DNA of 64,000 nt from Ophthalmolycus amberensis. Its lineage: Eukaryota; Chordata; Actinopteri; Perciformes; Zoarcidae. Both the position numbers and the translations under genes were made by a program. Position 1 is the first letter of the stretch; each line of letters begins with the position of its first letter. The stretch covers positions 649,501 through 713,500 of the forward strand of contig JAFEUB010000727.1 of the NCBI GenBank assembly GCA_024529925.1, given 5' to 3'. The notes under the pieces are model-generated. The model was not told the DNA's origin. It worked only from the letters and a program-made list of their open reading frames with translations, and did not search any database. Positions 32,928 through 44,926 of the stretch are shown piece after piece.

Positions 32928-34155
32928 TGGAGCTGGTTTTAGCTACTTGATATACAGTTAGGAGGTTTAGTCCAGTGGTCCTCAACATAAGGCTTCAGGC
33001 ACAAGATCAGTCTGAGAGGTCCTGAGATCTTTAGTGAGAGGAAAGAAGAAAAGTGCTGATACACAACATTGTATTTATATTTTTGTCTTTTTTCTCGATT
33101 CTTTTTGTGGTGACATATTAGAGAGTTTGACGTCTTTGAGTCGTATTTATGAAATGGAACTATCTGCGAGGTTCAGAGGGGGATTCACTTTTTAGTAGAA
33201 CTGCTGACAACTCAAGGACATCTGTAACATGAGGAGGAGAAACACCTGCTTTTACATGAGGGGGTCAGAGGCCGAAAAAAGGTCTGGAGCCACGGATTTC
33301 ATCTTGAACATTTGATTTTATAATCTTATATATTTTTTGATGTGGTGAACTTGTGAAGTAACCAAGCTGCCAGATAGTGGAGTAGAAAGTGTGATACTTT
33401 CCTCTGAAATGTGGTGTAGAAGTATAAAGATGGAAATATCCAAGTAAAGTACAAGTGCCTCCGAATTACCCAAGCACAGTACTTGAGCCCTTGCACTTAG
33501 TTCATTTCCACCATAGTTTTACATTCTCCCAAAATAGCAATGAGAATGTATTCAGATCAATTACATGAGAAAAAGTAGCAATACACACTGACCAGAACAC
33601 GTCCTGCATTCAAACACATCACTTCAGTAAAGGTACTTACGGGAGTGCAGACAAATAGTTTACTAAAATATTCCATATTATATTTCAGTATTGGATTATT
33701 AAGGTAAGATAATCCTTTATTAGTCCCAAAGTGGACAGTAGAGGACAAAACGAAAACAAAGCAAGTACAATAAATACTCAAACATTAAAGGTAGATTAAA
33801 TAAGTAAACCACAAAAGCTAAAAATATGAGTTGAAAACACATTATTGCACATATGATTCAATTATTATATAAATTATTGTTGATTGATTTAATATTCCCT
33901 CTAAAATATAGTGTGTTAAAAGTATATAGTTGAATACATTTAAAATACTCAGGTAAAGTATAAGTACCTACAACACACGGTACAAATACTTGAAAAAAGC
34001 AGCAGTGATATGAAAAGTGATATGATTGTTGTCTTTTTCATATTTTTAGTCTTCTTTTTCTTTGCTGTCTTCTTCTTCCTTTTCTTCTTCTTCTTTTTCT
34101 TCTTCCTTTTTGTCATCTTCTTCACATTTGTTGTCTTCTTCTTCTTCTCCTTCAG
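32928..34155. repeat. Duplicated noncoding block upstream of the EFCC1-like exons (partner 62285-63577)
   Basis: Starting at GAGCTGGTTTTAGCTACTTG, this block matches 62285-63577 with small indels (for example a 31-base segment around 63110 missing near 33727). It ends in a TTC/TTTTTC pyrimidine-rich tract (34033-34154) that forms the splice acceptor of the next exon. No coding sequence is seen. Confidence 0.9.
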
Positions 34156-36553
34156 ATGAGGTAGCAGCTCTGAGGGAGCTGGTGGAGGACCTCCGCTCGG
34201 CGCTGCAGGGGAGCGACGCTCGCTGCCTGGCCCTAGAGGTGGCCCTCCGGCGGGAGGGGAGCCGCACACTCCCTCCCCCCACCAGCTTTAAAACCGCAGC
34301 TTCAACCCCGACAACCTCCATCACCCTCGACCAGGGGAAACTGGTGCCGACGCGTAGGATTAAAGGATACTGCAGTGGCGCCGGAGGGGACGCGGCGAGG
34401 AGGGCGGCAAGGAGACGGGACATCCGGGACCCGCTCGAGAGGGAGCTGAAGCTGATCCGAGCCTCGCGCGACGGGCAGCTGAAGGAGGCCATGAAGTTTA
34501 ACGAGCGCCTGGAGGAGGAGCTACACTGGGCGTACCAGGAGGTGCGCAAGCTTCACGGGGCGGAGTCGGCGCTGAGGAAGGAGAACGCTCACATCAGGTG
34601 TTGGTCTTTAAAGTGAATTTAACCGGATGATGTTTCGAGTGGATGGAGGTTAGAGGAAGGGCTTTGATGATCTGGGATGATCTCTCCATCAGGAGGCGGG
34701 CGGAGGAGGCCAGGGAGGCTCTGAGCTTGGGGCTTCAGAGGGTTCGGACGATCCAGGAGCAGGCTCAGTCTGTGCCGCAGCTCCAGGCCAGGGTCACCCG
34801 ACTGGAGGCTGAGCTACACCAGTACAGGTACTAACACTGTGCGTGTGCACGGGCATGTGTGTGCATCTATTTACACATCATTTGCCTCTGCGCTCTACTG
34901 ATCTGAAATTCCCTGCACTAAAGCCAGCAGCTTAAGTTACACACAAGTCACACTGAATGAGAGTTCCGGGTGAAAAGCAGATGGGGTTAACTTTCAACAA
35001 ACACCACGCACACACCAGGTTAATAAATCAATACACATGCCAAAGCACAAACGAGTTATGTTCTCTCTTCTGGTTGCCACCCTCAGATCCCGCTGCACCT
35101 GCATCCCCGACCCCGCCCACCAGGAAATGTACCCAAACGGAGCAGCAGACGCCTGCAGCAAGACAGGTGAATGACCTCTCGTGGCCCATCTGTTGAAACA
35201 AGATGTTTAGAACCGTTGCTGTTGATGTATTTAAGGTTTTGCATGAGACCTTTTTCCCACTGAGGACATTTTGGACTTGTCATAGCAGCAAAAGCACACG
35301 TGTAACAAATAAGAGTGAAATAAGTGTAAAAACAACAACAACAGAACATTAAATAGAAATAGTAAAGTAACAGCTTCTACAGAGTGTCTGCAGAGAGCGG
35401 TGGAGGGGAGAGCCGCCTCCGATGAAGAGGAGGAGGACAGAGGGACGAGGGAGGAAGGACAGTGCCGCCCGTTGGAGGTGAAGAAGCACCGACCGCACGG
35501 CTGGGGCAAAGGGTTAGCCAACACCTGACACGCTGCCGCCACTGTGGACACGCTCCTCCAATTCCAAATGTCACTTTGTTTTTGCTTATTCCTCCAGATG
35601 TCAGGACCACGCGGTCCATCAAGTTGTCTCTCAGAGTTGCCTGCACGATAGAAACCTCATCAGCAGGGGGCGCTGCAGCTGGACGGGACAAAGCCAAGAG
35701 CAGCCAGAGGGGAGCACACGCTTGGAAAAAGAAAAGGTGGGAGAGAGGAACCTGGAGTGCAGACTGAGCCGCAAACAGTTGTAAAGCTCTGGAGTCTCAA
35801 TATGTATAAGTTTAGCTTTCTTCCCCAATCCGGCCAATTTAAAAAAAACTTGTCGCCATTAGTCACTTAGATGAAAGACTTTGGGAAAATATATGTTGGA
35901 AAATACAGAAGTTTCCTTTTAAACTGTGGACAAGTCTGGGTATTGGCCAGATGTAAGGAAAGACAAACGGCAACACTGAATGACTGAAGGATGAACAGAG
36001 CGATGCTTGTCCCATCATTGCCACTAATAAAGCTGCTTCATCAATAAGCTGGATGACCTCGAGGAGTCAAAGATGCAGAAGATGCAGAAGATGCCCTGGC
36101 TAATAACTTGAGTCTGTCTCTGCCTTCAACCTCAAAGGTTTAATCAACCCACCGTCATCGTGTTTCTGCATCCAGATAGAGAAATGTATGTTGAGCTGAA
36201 GCTCCATCCCCTTGTATTTGAAGTTGCTCCTCCTACAAGGATAGATTATGAGTTCATATGTCTGTGTCATGAAACATGGCCAGCTTTCTCCCCGTGTGTG
36301 GAAGTGCTCAGTGCTCCAGAAACTCAACTTTGCCGGGCGTTTTAGGAACTGGTTACTCCTCTGACTGCTGATACTGTGTGATAGTTTAGGAGCTTGTTTG
36401 CATTCATGTGTTCCTCCTCACTGTTTCCCAGAGGCCCGAGGAAGAGGAGGACAAGACGAGGACGCGTCTCTCGATGCTGGAGGACAAACTCGCGGATGCC
36501 CTCACACTGCTGCTGCAGCTACGCAACAAGGTTATTAACACCACACGCGCTTT

Positions 36554-36593
<40 letters not shown>

Positions 36594-37719
36594 CTTCACT
36601 GCCATCTAGTGTTCATTCCATCCTAGTTGGACGTCAGTGGGCTGCTGAGATGAAGGATGAAGGATAAACACCAAAACAAAGATTCGTGTGTTTAAGCCGA
36701 GTGGATGCAGTGAAACTGTGCTCCATACTGTTCCCCTGTAATGATCTGTATTAATCTTCACAATATACAGTATGTCATGTATGTTCATATCAAGCTGGAT
36801 TTGGGACTTTATGTCGTTTTCTGTGTTTTTACTGTTTGCTATGTGTTTTTCACAGAGCGTCCTCTCCCAAAAAACCTCTGCACAAGGAGCTTATTAAGAA
36901 GCACATTTACGTCTGTTGTTAGACGACAAACTCTAGTGGTCGTAGATATTATGGGATATATATTATGGGAGCAACAAAGGAAGTCATGTGACGCAGTACA
37001 AAGAGCAACAGAGTACACAGAGAGCAACACGGGACTTTCACCCGGGACACCTGTGTTCGTGTCCCGTGTGAAACCAAAAGTCAGCACTGACTAACTAACT
37101 CATGTAAAGTACTTACTTTACTTCATGTAAGAATCGTCACGTCACGTGTGTGACCTAAGTCACGCAACAAACATACTTAGAAAACCAAGCAGTGGCTTTC
37201 TTTCAATTCACGGCGTTAACCACGTGTTTAAAACGTACGACTGGTTCTCTCCAGGAATAAATGTCGCTCTGGGAGTCATTGGCAGACAAACGTTTCTGTC
37301 ATTAAAGTATGAGGATGTGTTGGTTTTCATGCAAATGTAAAAGACAAACATCCAAAACTCAAGTGAAGCCTCTCACCTGTCTGCAGAACGTGTCCCGCAG
37401 GGCCCTGGGGAAGATGGTGATGGACACTCTGGATGTGTGCAGCAGGAGTGGAGACGGTAGGTGTGTTCTACATCCTCCACTTGTCCATGTAGTCATAGTT
37501 TGGTGTCGCGCCTTACTAAAATTGATCGGTGGTACTTCTCCCCACCCAGGTCCGTCTCAGGTCTTGCAGGTAGCTGACGCCCTCTGTGTCCGGCTGTCCT
37601 CCAGGGATCTCCTTGGGATCGGAGGGGATGACGAAGGAGGAGAGAGCAGAGAGAAACCCCTGGTTTCATCTTCAGGGTGTAACACCAGCAGCGTCAACCC
37701 TCTGCTCATCTCCTGCTAG
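34156..37719 (+). CDS. EFCC1-like coiled-coil protein, seven C-terminal exons
   Basis: Exons: 34156-34597, 34693-34827, 35087-35166, 35394-35477, 36432-36530, 37387-37456 and 37550-37719 (stop TAG). All have AG acceptors and GT donors. The protein is mostly coiled coil: DEVAALRELVEDLRSALQ, LEEELHWAYQEVRKLHG, RRAEEAREALSLGLQRV, then an acidic exon (DEEEEDRGTREEGQ), MLEDKLADALTLLLQLRNK, NVSRRALGKMVMDTLDVCS and GPSQVLQVADALCVRLSSRD. The last three exons resemble the C-terminus of EF-hand and coiled-coil domain protein 1 (CCDC48); the EF-hand exons are not in the window. One join is problematic: exon 2 ends in phase 2, but the frame of exon 3 that agrees with exon 4 needs phase 1, so a frameshift, an unseen mini-exon or another splice site is possible. 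Function is poorly known. Confidence 0.6.
36555..36592. repeat. (CA)n microsatellite in an EFCC1-like intron
   Basis: About 36 bases of CA dinucleotides shortly after the donor of the fifth exon. Confidence 0.95.
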
Positions 37720-38157
37720 ATGAACGCTCGTACTTATCCCTTTCCCCCCTTTATCTTCAGGTTGTTTGCACTCATCAAAGTGTCCCAGTTGTGGAGATTT
37801 TGAAACTGGTTCAATGTATTTAAAGATTTATGATATTTACGCTCTTTGTGTTCTGTTCTGTATCTATTTAATTTCAATGATTAAATTGTTTCAGCCAAAC
37901 ACTTTATTACCAGCGTTGATTCTGATGAATCGTCATCAAAATGATATATTTCACTGCAGACTCTGAACAGTGTGTCATGTTTACGAGGCCGCTCACTGTT
38001 GGATCTGGACTCACTCACACTGAACTCATATACTCAACGGAAGTGGATCAAAAGGTTTCACATGGAAAAATCCACATGTGCATATTGTGCCTTATGAATT
38101 TCAAACAAAGAAACAGCTCAACCTCATCAAACTTGTGCTGCTGCTGACACACACACA

Positions 38158-38188
<31 letters not shown>

Positions 38189-39487
38189 TTGTTCACTTCA
38201 TCTCTATTTATTTCAACAACATTGTGATGAATCAAAAGCCCAACGTTTCCACAAGTGTCTTCTTCAGGGCCGAGCAAGAAGTCTAAGTTACAAACCACTT
38301 TTATACATTTACAAACATGTTAACAAGGCATCCTATAATAGAATGACGTCACTGGTGATCAAACATCACATGTATCACCTGCAGTAACGTGTCACCTGTG
38401 TGTGCTTTACATATCATGGCGCCATCTTGTGGTTGAAATATAAAACACAACAAGTTGTCTCCAAACTAAATAGTAAGAGTTGAACATGTGAGGATTCATC
38501 TCAAGTCTCGCATGTTGGTGGACTCACACATGAAGAAGCTGCTGAACGCTTTGCCCTCCTACATACAAGACACACTGACATGCTGCTGAAGAGCAGAGCT
38601 CTCATTGTTGATGAGAAGGATTTACTAGTAACCAGAGATGTGGATTCATTCTGCTCCTCATGAGGCAGTTTGGAGCTGATCTGTAATGATATTTGTCTTG
38701 AGTTCAGTGGTGAGTTAGAAAAGCTACAAACAAGTATTCCCACTAAACCCCACTGACAGGAACACTCTGATGACTGCAGGCAGTTTGAATCCTAGACCAC
38801 TGAAAGAAGCTCTTCCTTTAAGAGAACTACACATTGTACAAGAACTGAAAGAGACTTTAATATAAAATCATTGGATCTTAAAAAAAGAGTTCCAGACGAG
38901 TTTCCTTCTCAATAGACTGATTGTTCTTACAACAAGATCAGAGGATTTTATCTTCTTGAAACAAGATTACTTTCTTCATCATGTAAACCTTCAATGTGTT
39001 CACATCCATCAGTATGACTCATCAATTCAGACAACAGCAGCATTTAGTCTGTTAAACAAATAAATGTAAATTTAATGAAAGATATCTTTACAGAAAGTGG
39101 TGAGAACAAAATCTCTTGGATAAAAGAAGCTCTGGTGATTTCTCTCTTTAAGACACATGCAGTGGAAGAGAAACAACAACAAACTAATACATCAATACAC
39201 ATTTACAACAAACATTTAGACCTCAGAGAAGTTTACATTTTCCTGCAGAGAAATGTCAGTTCAGGTCAACAAAGATCATCATGAGCAGTGATAGCCTCCA
39301 TGGTTTAACAGACACAGGAAGGAGCTCCACCTAAAGGAACTCAAACATGTACACAACAATGATGACAAGTTGTCAAAGTACCACCCTAAATCTTTGATTG
39401 ACAGGTGAAGAAAATCAGGTCTCAGCAAAAATGGACACAAAATGAGTTTAACAGAAATTAATTTGCTGTTCCATAAATCACTTCTGT
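37720..39487. repeat. Intergenic; duplicated 3' flank of TRIM from about 38288
   Basis: A (CA)n tract lies at 38147-38188. From about 38288 the sequence matches 58315-59525, the 3' flank of TRIM copy 3. Within it is the shared short frame at 38490-38663. No other gene is seen. Confidence 0.85.
38490..38663 (+). other. Shared short open frame of unknown origin
   Basis: Encodes EDSSQVSHVGGLTHEEAAER, then FALLHTRHTDMLLKSRALIV, DEKDLLVTRDVDSFCSS and a stop. The same frame, without indels, is at 58522-58695. The composition is protein-like (few low-complexity residues, charged helix-like stretch), so it may be a terminal exon or a gene fragment carried along with the TRIM duplication. I do not recognise it, and no acceptor was confirmed. 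Confidence 0.35.
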
Positions 39488-41170
39488 CTATTTTAGTTTA
39501 CAGAACTCAGCAGTGTCTCCAAAACCATAATAAATACAAAGTCCAGCATAGAGAGGCTGAGTGAATGTGGTCTGGACTCTGTGGAGGAGAGTCATGGTTT
39601 CAGAGACGCTGTAGAAAGACAGAATACCTGCTCTGTGATCCAGGTACACTCCTACTCTGGAGGACTGAGGACCAGAGACGCGAGTTTGGATCTTGTTGTA
39701 CCAAAATACAAAACTGTTTTTGTAACAACGTAACGCCCAAGATTTGTCATTGTATCCAAAACCACATTCATCAGAGCTCCCTGTTCTGCTGATATTCTTG
39801 TATGCGACTGCTACATAAACTCTTCCTCCTCTCCACTCCACCTCCCAGTAACAACGTCCAGTCAGACTCTCTCTACTCAGGACCTGACAACATGCAGTGA
39901 ATCTGTCTGTGTGACTAGAATAAGACTGTTGTTTTCTCATAACTGTTGCTTTTCTGTTCCCCTCAGATAATAACAGCTGTGTGTGTGCTGTGTTTGGATC
40001 CAGTGTGATTTCACTTGAATATCTTAAGAACTCAGCTCTGGTCTTGGGCTCTGCTTGTGAAGGAGACAGTAAAACGTCCACTTCAGTCACTGCCAGTGAG
40101 ACGTTTGTCCTCTTCTCTCTCAGAACGTCCTGTAGTTTATCTCTGACTTCTGACACAGCCGCCGTCACGTCCTCAAAGTAGCTCAGAGGACGGATATGGA
40201 TGGCGGACGAGTCTGTAGCTTCTCTGAGTGGTGACAGTGAGGGGTAGTTGTGTAGAAACTGGTTGTGATCCTCTGTGTGTGAGAGCAGCTTCAGCTCAGC
40301 GTCTCTCCTCTTCAGCTCAGAGATCTCCTGCTCCAGCTTCTCCTGAAGCTCTTTGACTCGACTCACTTCACTTTTCTGCTGGGATCTGACCTGCTGCTTC
40401 ACATCGGAGCTTCTTTTCTCCATGAGACGGATCAGCTCGGTGAAGATCTTCTCGCTGTCCTTCACCGCTTCGTCGGCAGAGCGATTGACGGCCTCCACCT
40501 CCTGCTGAAGCAGCTTCACGTCTTTCTCTCTGTCCTGGATTCTCTGCTGGATGTTTAGTCGACTCACCTCCAGCTCTCTCTGCCTCTCAGTCCTTTCTGC
40601 TGCAGCTGAGACTGTGTCGTGGCCTTTGTGTTCATCCACAGAGCAGAGGTAACAGATACACTGCTGATCAGTACGGCAGAACATCTTCATCACCTCATCG
40701 TGACGAGAGCAGATGTTCTCCTGGAGCTTCTTGGAGGGGTCCACCAGCTTGTGTTTCTTTAATTGAGCCACATCATAATGAGGCTGGAGGTGTTTCTCAC
40801 AATAAGAGGCCAGACAGACGAGACAGGACTTGAGGGCTTTCAGTTTCCTCCCAGTGCAGACATCACAGGACACATCTTCAGGTCCAGCATAGCAGTGATC
40901 AGCAGGAGCAGCTTGGAGTCCAGTCTTCTTCAGCTCCTCCACTAAAACTGCTAACATGGTGCTTTTCAGCAGGAGAGGCCTCGGTGTGAAGGTCTGCCTA
41001 CACTGAGGGCAGCTGTGGAGTTTCTTCACATCCTCTTCATCCCAGAAGCTTTTAATACAGTTCATGCAGTAGCTGTGTCCACAGGAAGTAGTCACCGGAT
41101 CCTTCAGTAGATCCAGACAGATGGAACAAGAGAGGATTTCCCGATCCAGCTGAACTCCTTTCTGCGCCAT
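39488..41170 (-). CDS. TRIM E3 ubiquitin ligase (finTRIM/TRIM16-like), complete single-exon gene
   Basis: A 560-residue frame from the ATG at 41170 to TAG at 39488; this ATG was chosen because it begins MAQKGVQLDREILSC, the usual start for the family. Domains: RING C3HC4 (residues about 15-57: C15, C18, C30, H32, C35, C38, C54, C57), B-box 1-like cluster (about 100-130), B-box 2 (about 152-190, CYLCSVDEHKGH), long coiled coil (about 195-300), and PRY-SPRY (about 365-560, LDPNTAHTQLLLSEGNRKA, then CYWEVEWRGGRVYVAVAYK). RING-TRIMs act as E3 ubiquitin ligases in the cytosol; the coiled coil dimerises them and the SPRY binds targets. Fish have expanded this family, often linked to antiviral immunity. 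This is the only complete copy of three in the window. All key zinc ligands are present. Confidence 0.95.
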   Translation of the reverse strand: MAQKGVQLDREILSCSICLDLLKDPVTTSCGHSYCMNCIKSFWDEEDVKKLHSCPQCRQTFTPRPLLLKSTMLAVLVEELKKTGLQAAPADHCYAGPEDVSCDVCTGRKLKALKSCLVCLASYCEKHLQPHYDVAQLKKHKLVDPSKKLQENICSRHDEVMKMFCRTDQQCICYLCSVDEHKGHDTVSAAAERTERQRELEVSRLNIQQRIQDREKDVKLLQQEVEAVNRSADEAVKDSEKIFTELIRLMEKRSSDVKQQVRSQQKSEVSRVKELQEKLEQEISELKRRDAELKLLSHTEDHNQFLHNYPSLSPLREATDSSAIHIRPLSYFEDVTAAVSEVRDKLQDVLREKRTNVSLAVTEVDVLLSPSQAEPKTRAEFLRYSSEITLDPNTAHTQLLLSEGNRKATVMRKQQSYSSHTDRFTACCQVLSRESLTGRCYWEVEWRGGRVYVAVAYKNISRTGSSDECGFGYNDKSWALRCYKNSFVFWYNKIQTRVSGPQSSRVGVYLDHRAGILSFYSVSETMTLLHRVQTTFTQPLYAGLCIYYGFGDTAEFCKLK

Positions 41171-42240
41171 TTCACCTCTCAGTGACAACGACTGTCTGAG
41201 TTTCGCTTCACTAGAAGTGACTCTGCTTTGACTTCTGATCTGAACAACATGTGTTTGTTCAGTGAATGGAGGCTGTCAGCTCTATCGCTTCACCACCATG
41301 TTGGTTACACCCATCTTTAAAACTGTAGATCTGAAGGGGAGGGAACAAGGAAACATGTGGGCAGAGTGGAGCCGGCTGTGTTTGAGAGCAGGAGGAAGAA
41401 GGAGGGCTTATCAAGCTGTGCTTCATTCCAGGAAGAGGAGCAGCGCTGTGAATGTCAACTTTGCTTCCTCATTCACAAGCAGAGCCTCGGTTAAAACCTG
41501 CTCCACTTATGAAAACATTTCTCTTTTTTATTTCAAGACAAGAGACAATACATAAACATAACAACAAGAGGACGACAAGAACAGAGATTACATAATCAGA
41601 GTGTGTACACATACAATAAATATGACTTCTCTAAATGTACATGCACAGAGATAGACATACGGCTACAAACAGGTAACAGCGCTAAACAACAATCATTTGA
41701 CTGCTTTCAGTCGCTGTGCTCTCCTTGTTTCAGTCTTATACAATAACTCATATAGTCAACTCCTACAACTGTGTTCACACACAAGCACAGTGCGAAATCA
41801 TTCTGCAGACCAAAGGGCTTTCATTATGATGACAGGATCTGTTCAGAGGTGCTGAGACGCTGACAGCAGAGTAACAACAGAACAGGTTAGAGGTTGATGA
41901 CGGTGCAGTGATGATGTAGTAATGAAGGTCAGAATGGGAAGCACAGGTGGTGCTATGACTGGGTGGTAACTGAGGCAAGGTCCACTGAAGGCTGTTTGAT
42001 AAGAATAAACCAAACGTCTCTTTATTCTTCAACTGTCATTATTTATTGCCTTATGATCAACACATGCTCACTCTTCCATCTACGTTTAGTTCTTACATTA
42101 CATAAACACAACAAGTAAATACATGATGTTTATAACTAGGTTGCAAAGTAACCATGAACATCAAATATCAGATGAAATAAACAGCATTAAATACATCTGT
42201 ATCAATAACTAGACAAATAACAAAGACAGGTAAATATAAC
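41171..42240. repeat. Duplicated upstream flank of TRIM copy 2
   Basis: Matches 827-1905. The match stops abruptly at about 42240 where the fourth LINE begins, so the LINE marks the break in this duplicate. Confidence 0.9.
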
Positions 42241-42346
42241 CTTATGAAATCCTTACGAAAGTGCTCAAAATGAGGATGAATACCTTCATAGGCTTGCTTT
42301 TATAAGTTCTTTTATCAAAGAGAGTGCATATACAAGCATATTTGTT

Positions 42347-43551
42347 GTGGGGGATATGAACGCTGATATCTCAGATAATAACTCCCTGTTTGGTCAACAC
42401 CTCATGCAATTTTGTCAAGATCGCAAGTTGGTTCTTTCCAGTAAAGTTATGTTGCCAGTAAATAGCTCCACATACACCAGTGAAGCATGGCACACAACCT
42501 CTTGGCTGGATCACTGTATATGTACAGCTGATGCTCATGACTGTCTCCAGGATGTTGCAATCCTGTATGAGCGGCTACAACAGATCACATACCTGTCTCT
42601 GTGACATCACATGTTGAGAGTCTACCTGAGTTGGCCAGTAATGATAACCATGAACAAAACGTTAAAGTAGATTGGTCCAAGCTCACAGAAGATGATTTCT
42701 TGCATTACAACTCACAAACTGATAAGAGCCTAAGTAATATTGAATTACCACTTGATGCAATTCTGTGTGGCAACATTAACTGTAAAAACCAAAACCACAA
42801 TAGTGATCTATGCCTAATGTATGATAAAATTGTGAATTGTCTAAATAATGTTAGTAAATCATTCTGCAAAAAAAGGGCTAAACAACATCATCTTAGGCCA
42901 GGATGGAATGAATATGTGTCTGAACTCCATCTAGAGGCTAAAGAAGCTTTTAAAAACTGGGTTTTATCAGGAAAAGCAAGACATGGTCCAGAGTGTGAAC
43001 ACAAGAAACACACAAATGCTAGATTTAAATATGCTGTGCGCTTTATTAAAAGAAATGAACAGGCCATTAGGGCAAACTCCATGGCCAAAAAGCTTCAGCA
43101 GAATAATGTCTCTGATTTCTGGAAAGAGGTTAAGGTTGCCAATAACACTAAGATGCCCGGCCATCCAACATTGATGGGGCTACTGGTTCGGACAGTATTG
43201 CAGATCTGTGGAGGAAACATTATAGGGATATTTTCAACAGTGTGAAGAGTGACACATTTAATATTGGTGATGTTCCTCATGATGCTGGTGTGTGTATTAG
43301 ACCTGATGATGTGCTGTATGCCATTGAGCAATTGTCAGTGAACAAAGCATGTGGCCTTGACCAAATAACAGCAGAACATCTGAAGCATGCGAGCCATAGA
43401 ATTTCAGTTTTACTTGCAATGTGTTTTTCTGGATTGTTACTGCATGGTGTACTTCCTGATTCTATGCTGACTGTTTTGTTAGTGCCAGTAATCAAAGATA
43501 AAACCGGTAAAATATCCAGCATTGAAAATTACCGACCAATTGCTCTGGCTA
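42347..43551 (+). pseudogene. LINE 4: endonuclease C-terminus, linker and start of reverse transcriptase
   Basis: GDMNADISDNNSLFGQHL and WLDHCICTADAHD are the GD-N and DH motifs of an APE-type endonuclease. A frameshift/stop near 42602 precedes a linker frame (RFIKRNEQAIRANSMAKKL, then NNVSDFWKEVKVA). After a second frameshift near 43243, the reverse transcriptase begins (LSVNKACGLDQITAEHLKHA, then IENYRPIALA). The sequence is cut by the first hAT insertion. Confidence 0.88.
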
Positions 43552-44494
43552 AATGTAATGGCGGTGCAGTCCTGTCTCCTAAAAATTACGTTCCCCCAAA
43601 ACTAAAATGCATTCTCAATTACGTTTTACCATGAACGTATTTTCTCCCTGATTACGTTTGTTTGACGTATTACAAATACGTTTCTCATCAACATATCTTT
43701 GCCATACTCTAGTCTTTATTATTTTTCTGTGATCTGCCCTGCGGCCTGTTCCGAGGGCTGACAGACCTGACGATCGGGTGCCTCGCGGCGGAGGCGGCTG
43801 GAGACCTCGCGTCCCGGCTCCAACGGGTGAGCGCCCGCCACTCGGAACCATAAAACCAAGTCCCGGATTTCACCCGGGGGATATTCTGGAGGTATTGTGG
43901 CCGTGTGATGTGCCTCTTTGCTGGGGAGGTATGAGCCGAGAGTGGCGGGGTGTTATGGAGGTATATATTACAACTCGGTGTTGTTCCCGTGCGTGGATGA
44001 GCGCATTTCTGCCGGAGACAGGCGGCGTGTTGTGGTAGTATTCTGACCGCGTAATAGGGAGAAGGAGAGGCGGTGGTGGAGAGGGAAACAAATGTTAAAG
44101 AGATGGTGGAATGTATGATTGGAGAGAGAGAAGCAAAAAAGTTGGACGTGATCCCGCGTCCAACAACACTGTGAGCGCATCGATGCTTTGTCCGAAGACA
44201 TCCTGGCTACATTAGTCGGTCGCGTGAAGAAGAGTGAGTTTTACTCTCTGCAAGTAGACGAGCCTACAGATGTGGCTAATCTGGCCAATCTTCTGGTGTA
44301 CGTCCGTTACCTTTTCGAAGGCACGGTGCAGGAAGTTTTTTTGTCTTTTTTGTGTTTTTTATCTTGTAAGCAAACGCCACGCGCGAGCAAACTGTTCTCT
44401 CATTAGTCCGATTTTTAGGCTCTGTTGCTTTTTTGCGTGAACCCGGTCGGGATGTAGAAGGGGGTGCGTGGCCTAAAAAGTTTGGGAACCGCTG
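43552..44494 (+). mobile_element. hAT transposon remnant A inside LINE 4
   Basis: The right end AAAAAGTTTGGGAACCGCTG is the reverse complement of a typical hAT terminus (CAGCGGTTCCCAAA). The left terminus is missing. The interior matches, in inverted orientation, most of 55718-56975. A transposase fragment at about 44097-44345 reads EDILATLVGRVKKSEFYSLQ, then VDEPTDVANLANLLVYVRY, as in ZBED5/SCAND3-type hAT proteins. The rest is noncoding. Confidence 0.85.
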
Positions 44495-44926
44495 CTCTAA
44501 AGTATTAGAACGAATTCTCTTAGATAGGCTTCAAGAATACATAATAACCACTGACAATCAATTTGGTTTTAAAAGTAAACATAGCACAGACTTATGCATA
44601 TACGCACTGAAGGAAGTTGTTAGTAAGTACAGGAGACATAACTCTACAATGTTTATGTGTTTCCTGGATGCATCTAAAGCTTTTGATCGAATTAATCATG
44701 GGAAATTGTTTATCAAGCTACAAGAGCGAGGGGTCCCTCCATACTTGACTAGGATTTTGCACTTTTGGTATTCACATCAAACCATGCGAGCTAGGTCGGG
44801 TAAGAGTGTATCTGCACCCTTCCGAGTGACCAATGGCGTCCGACAAGGTGGAATACTATCACCTGCTCTTTTTAATCTATATATGGATGATCTTTCGAAA
44901 AAACTAAAAGAGTGTAAGACAGGATG
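44495..44926 (+). pseudogene. LINE 4: reverse transcriptase, central part
   Basis: Encodes SKVLERILLDRLQEYI, NQFGFKSKHSTDLCIYAL, CFLDASKAFDRINHGKLF (first catalytic Asp) and GVRQGGILSPALFNLYMDDL. The next codons are interrupted by the hAT copy at 44927. Confidence 0.92.
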
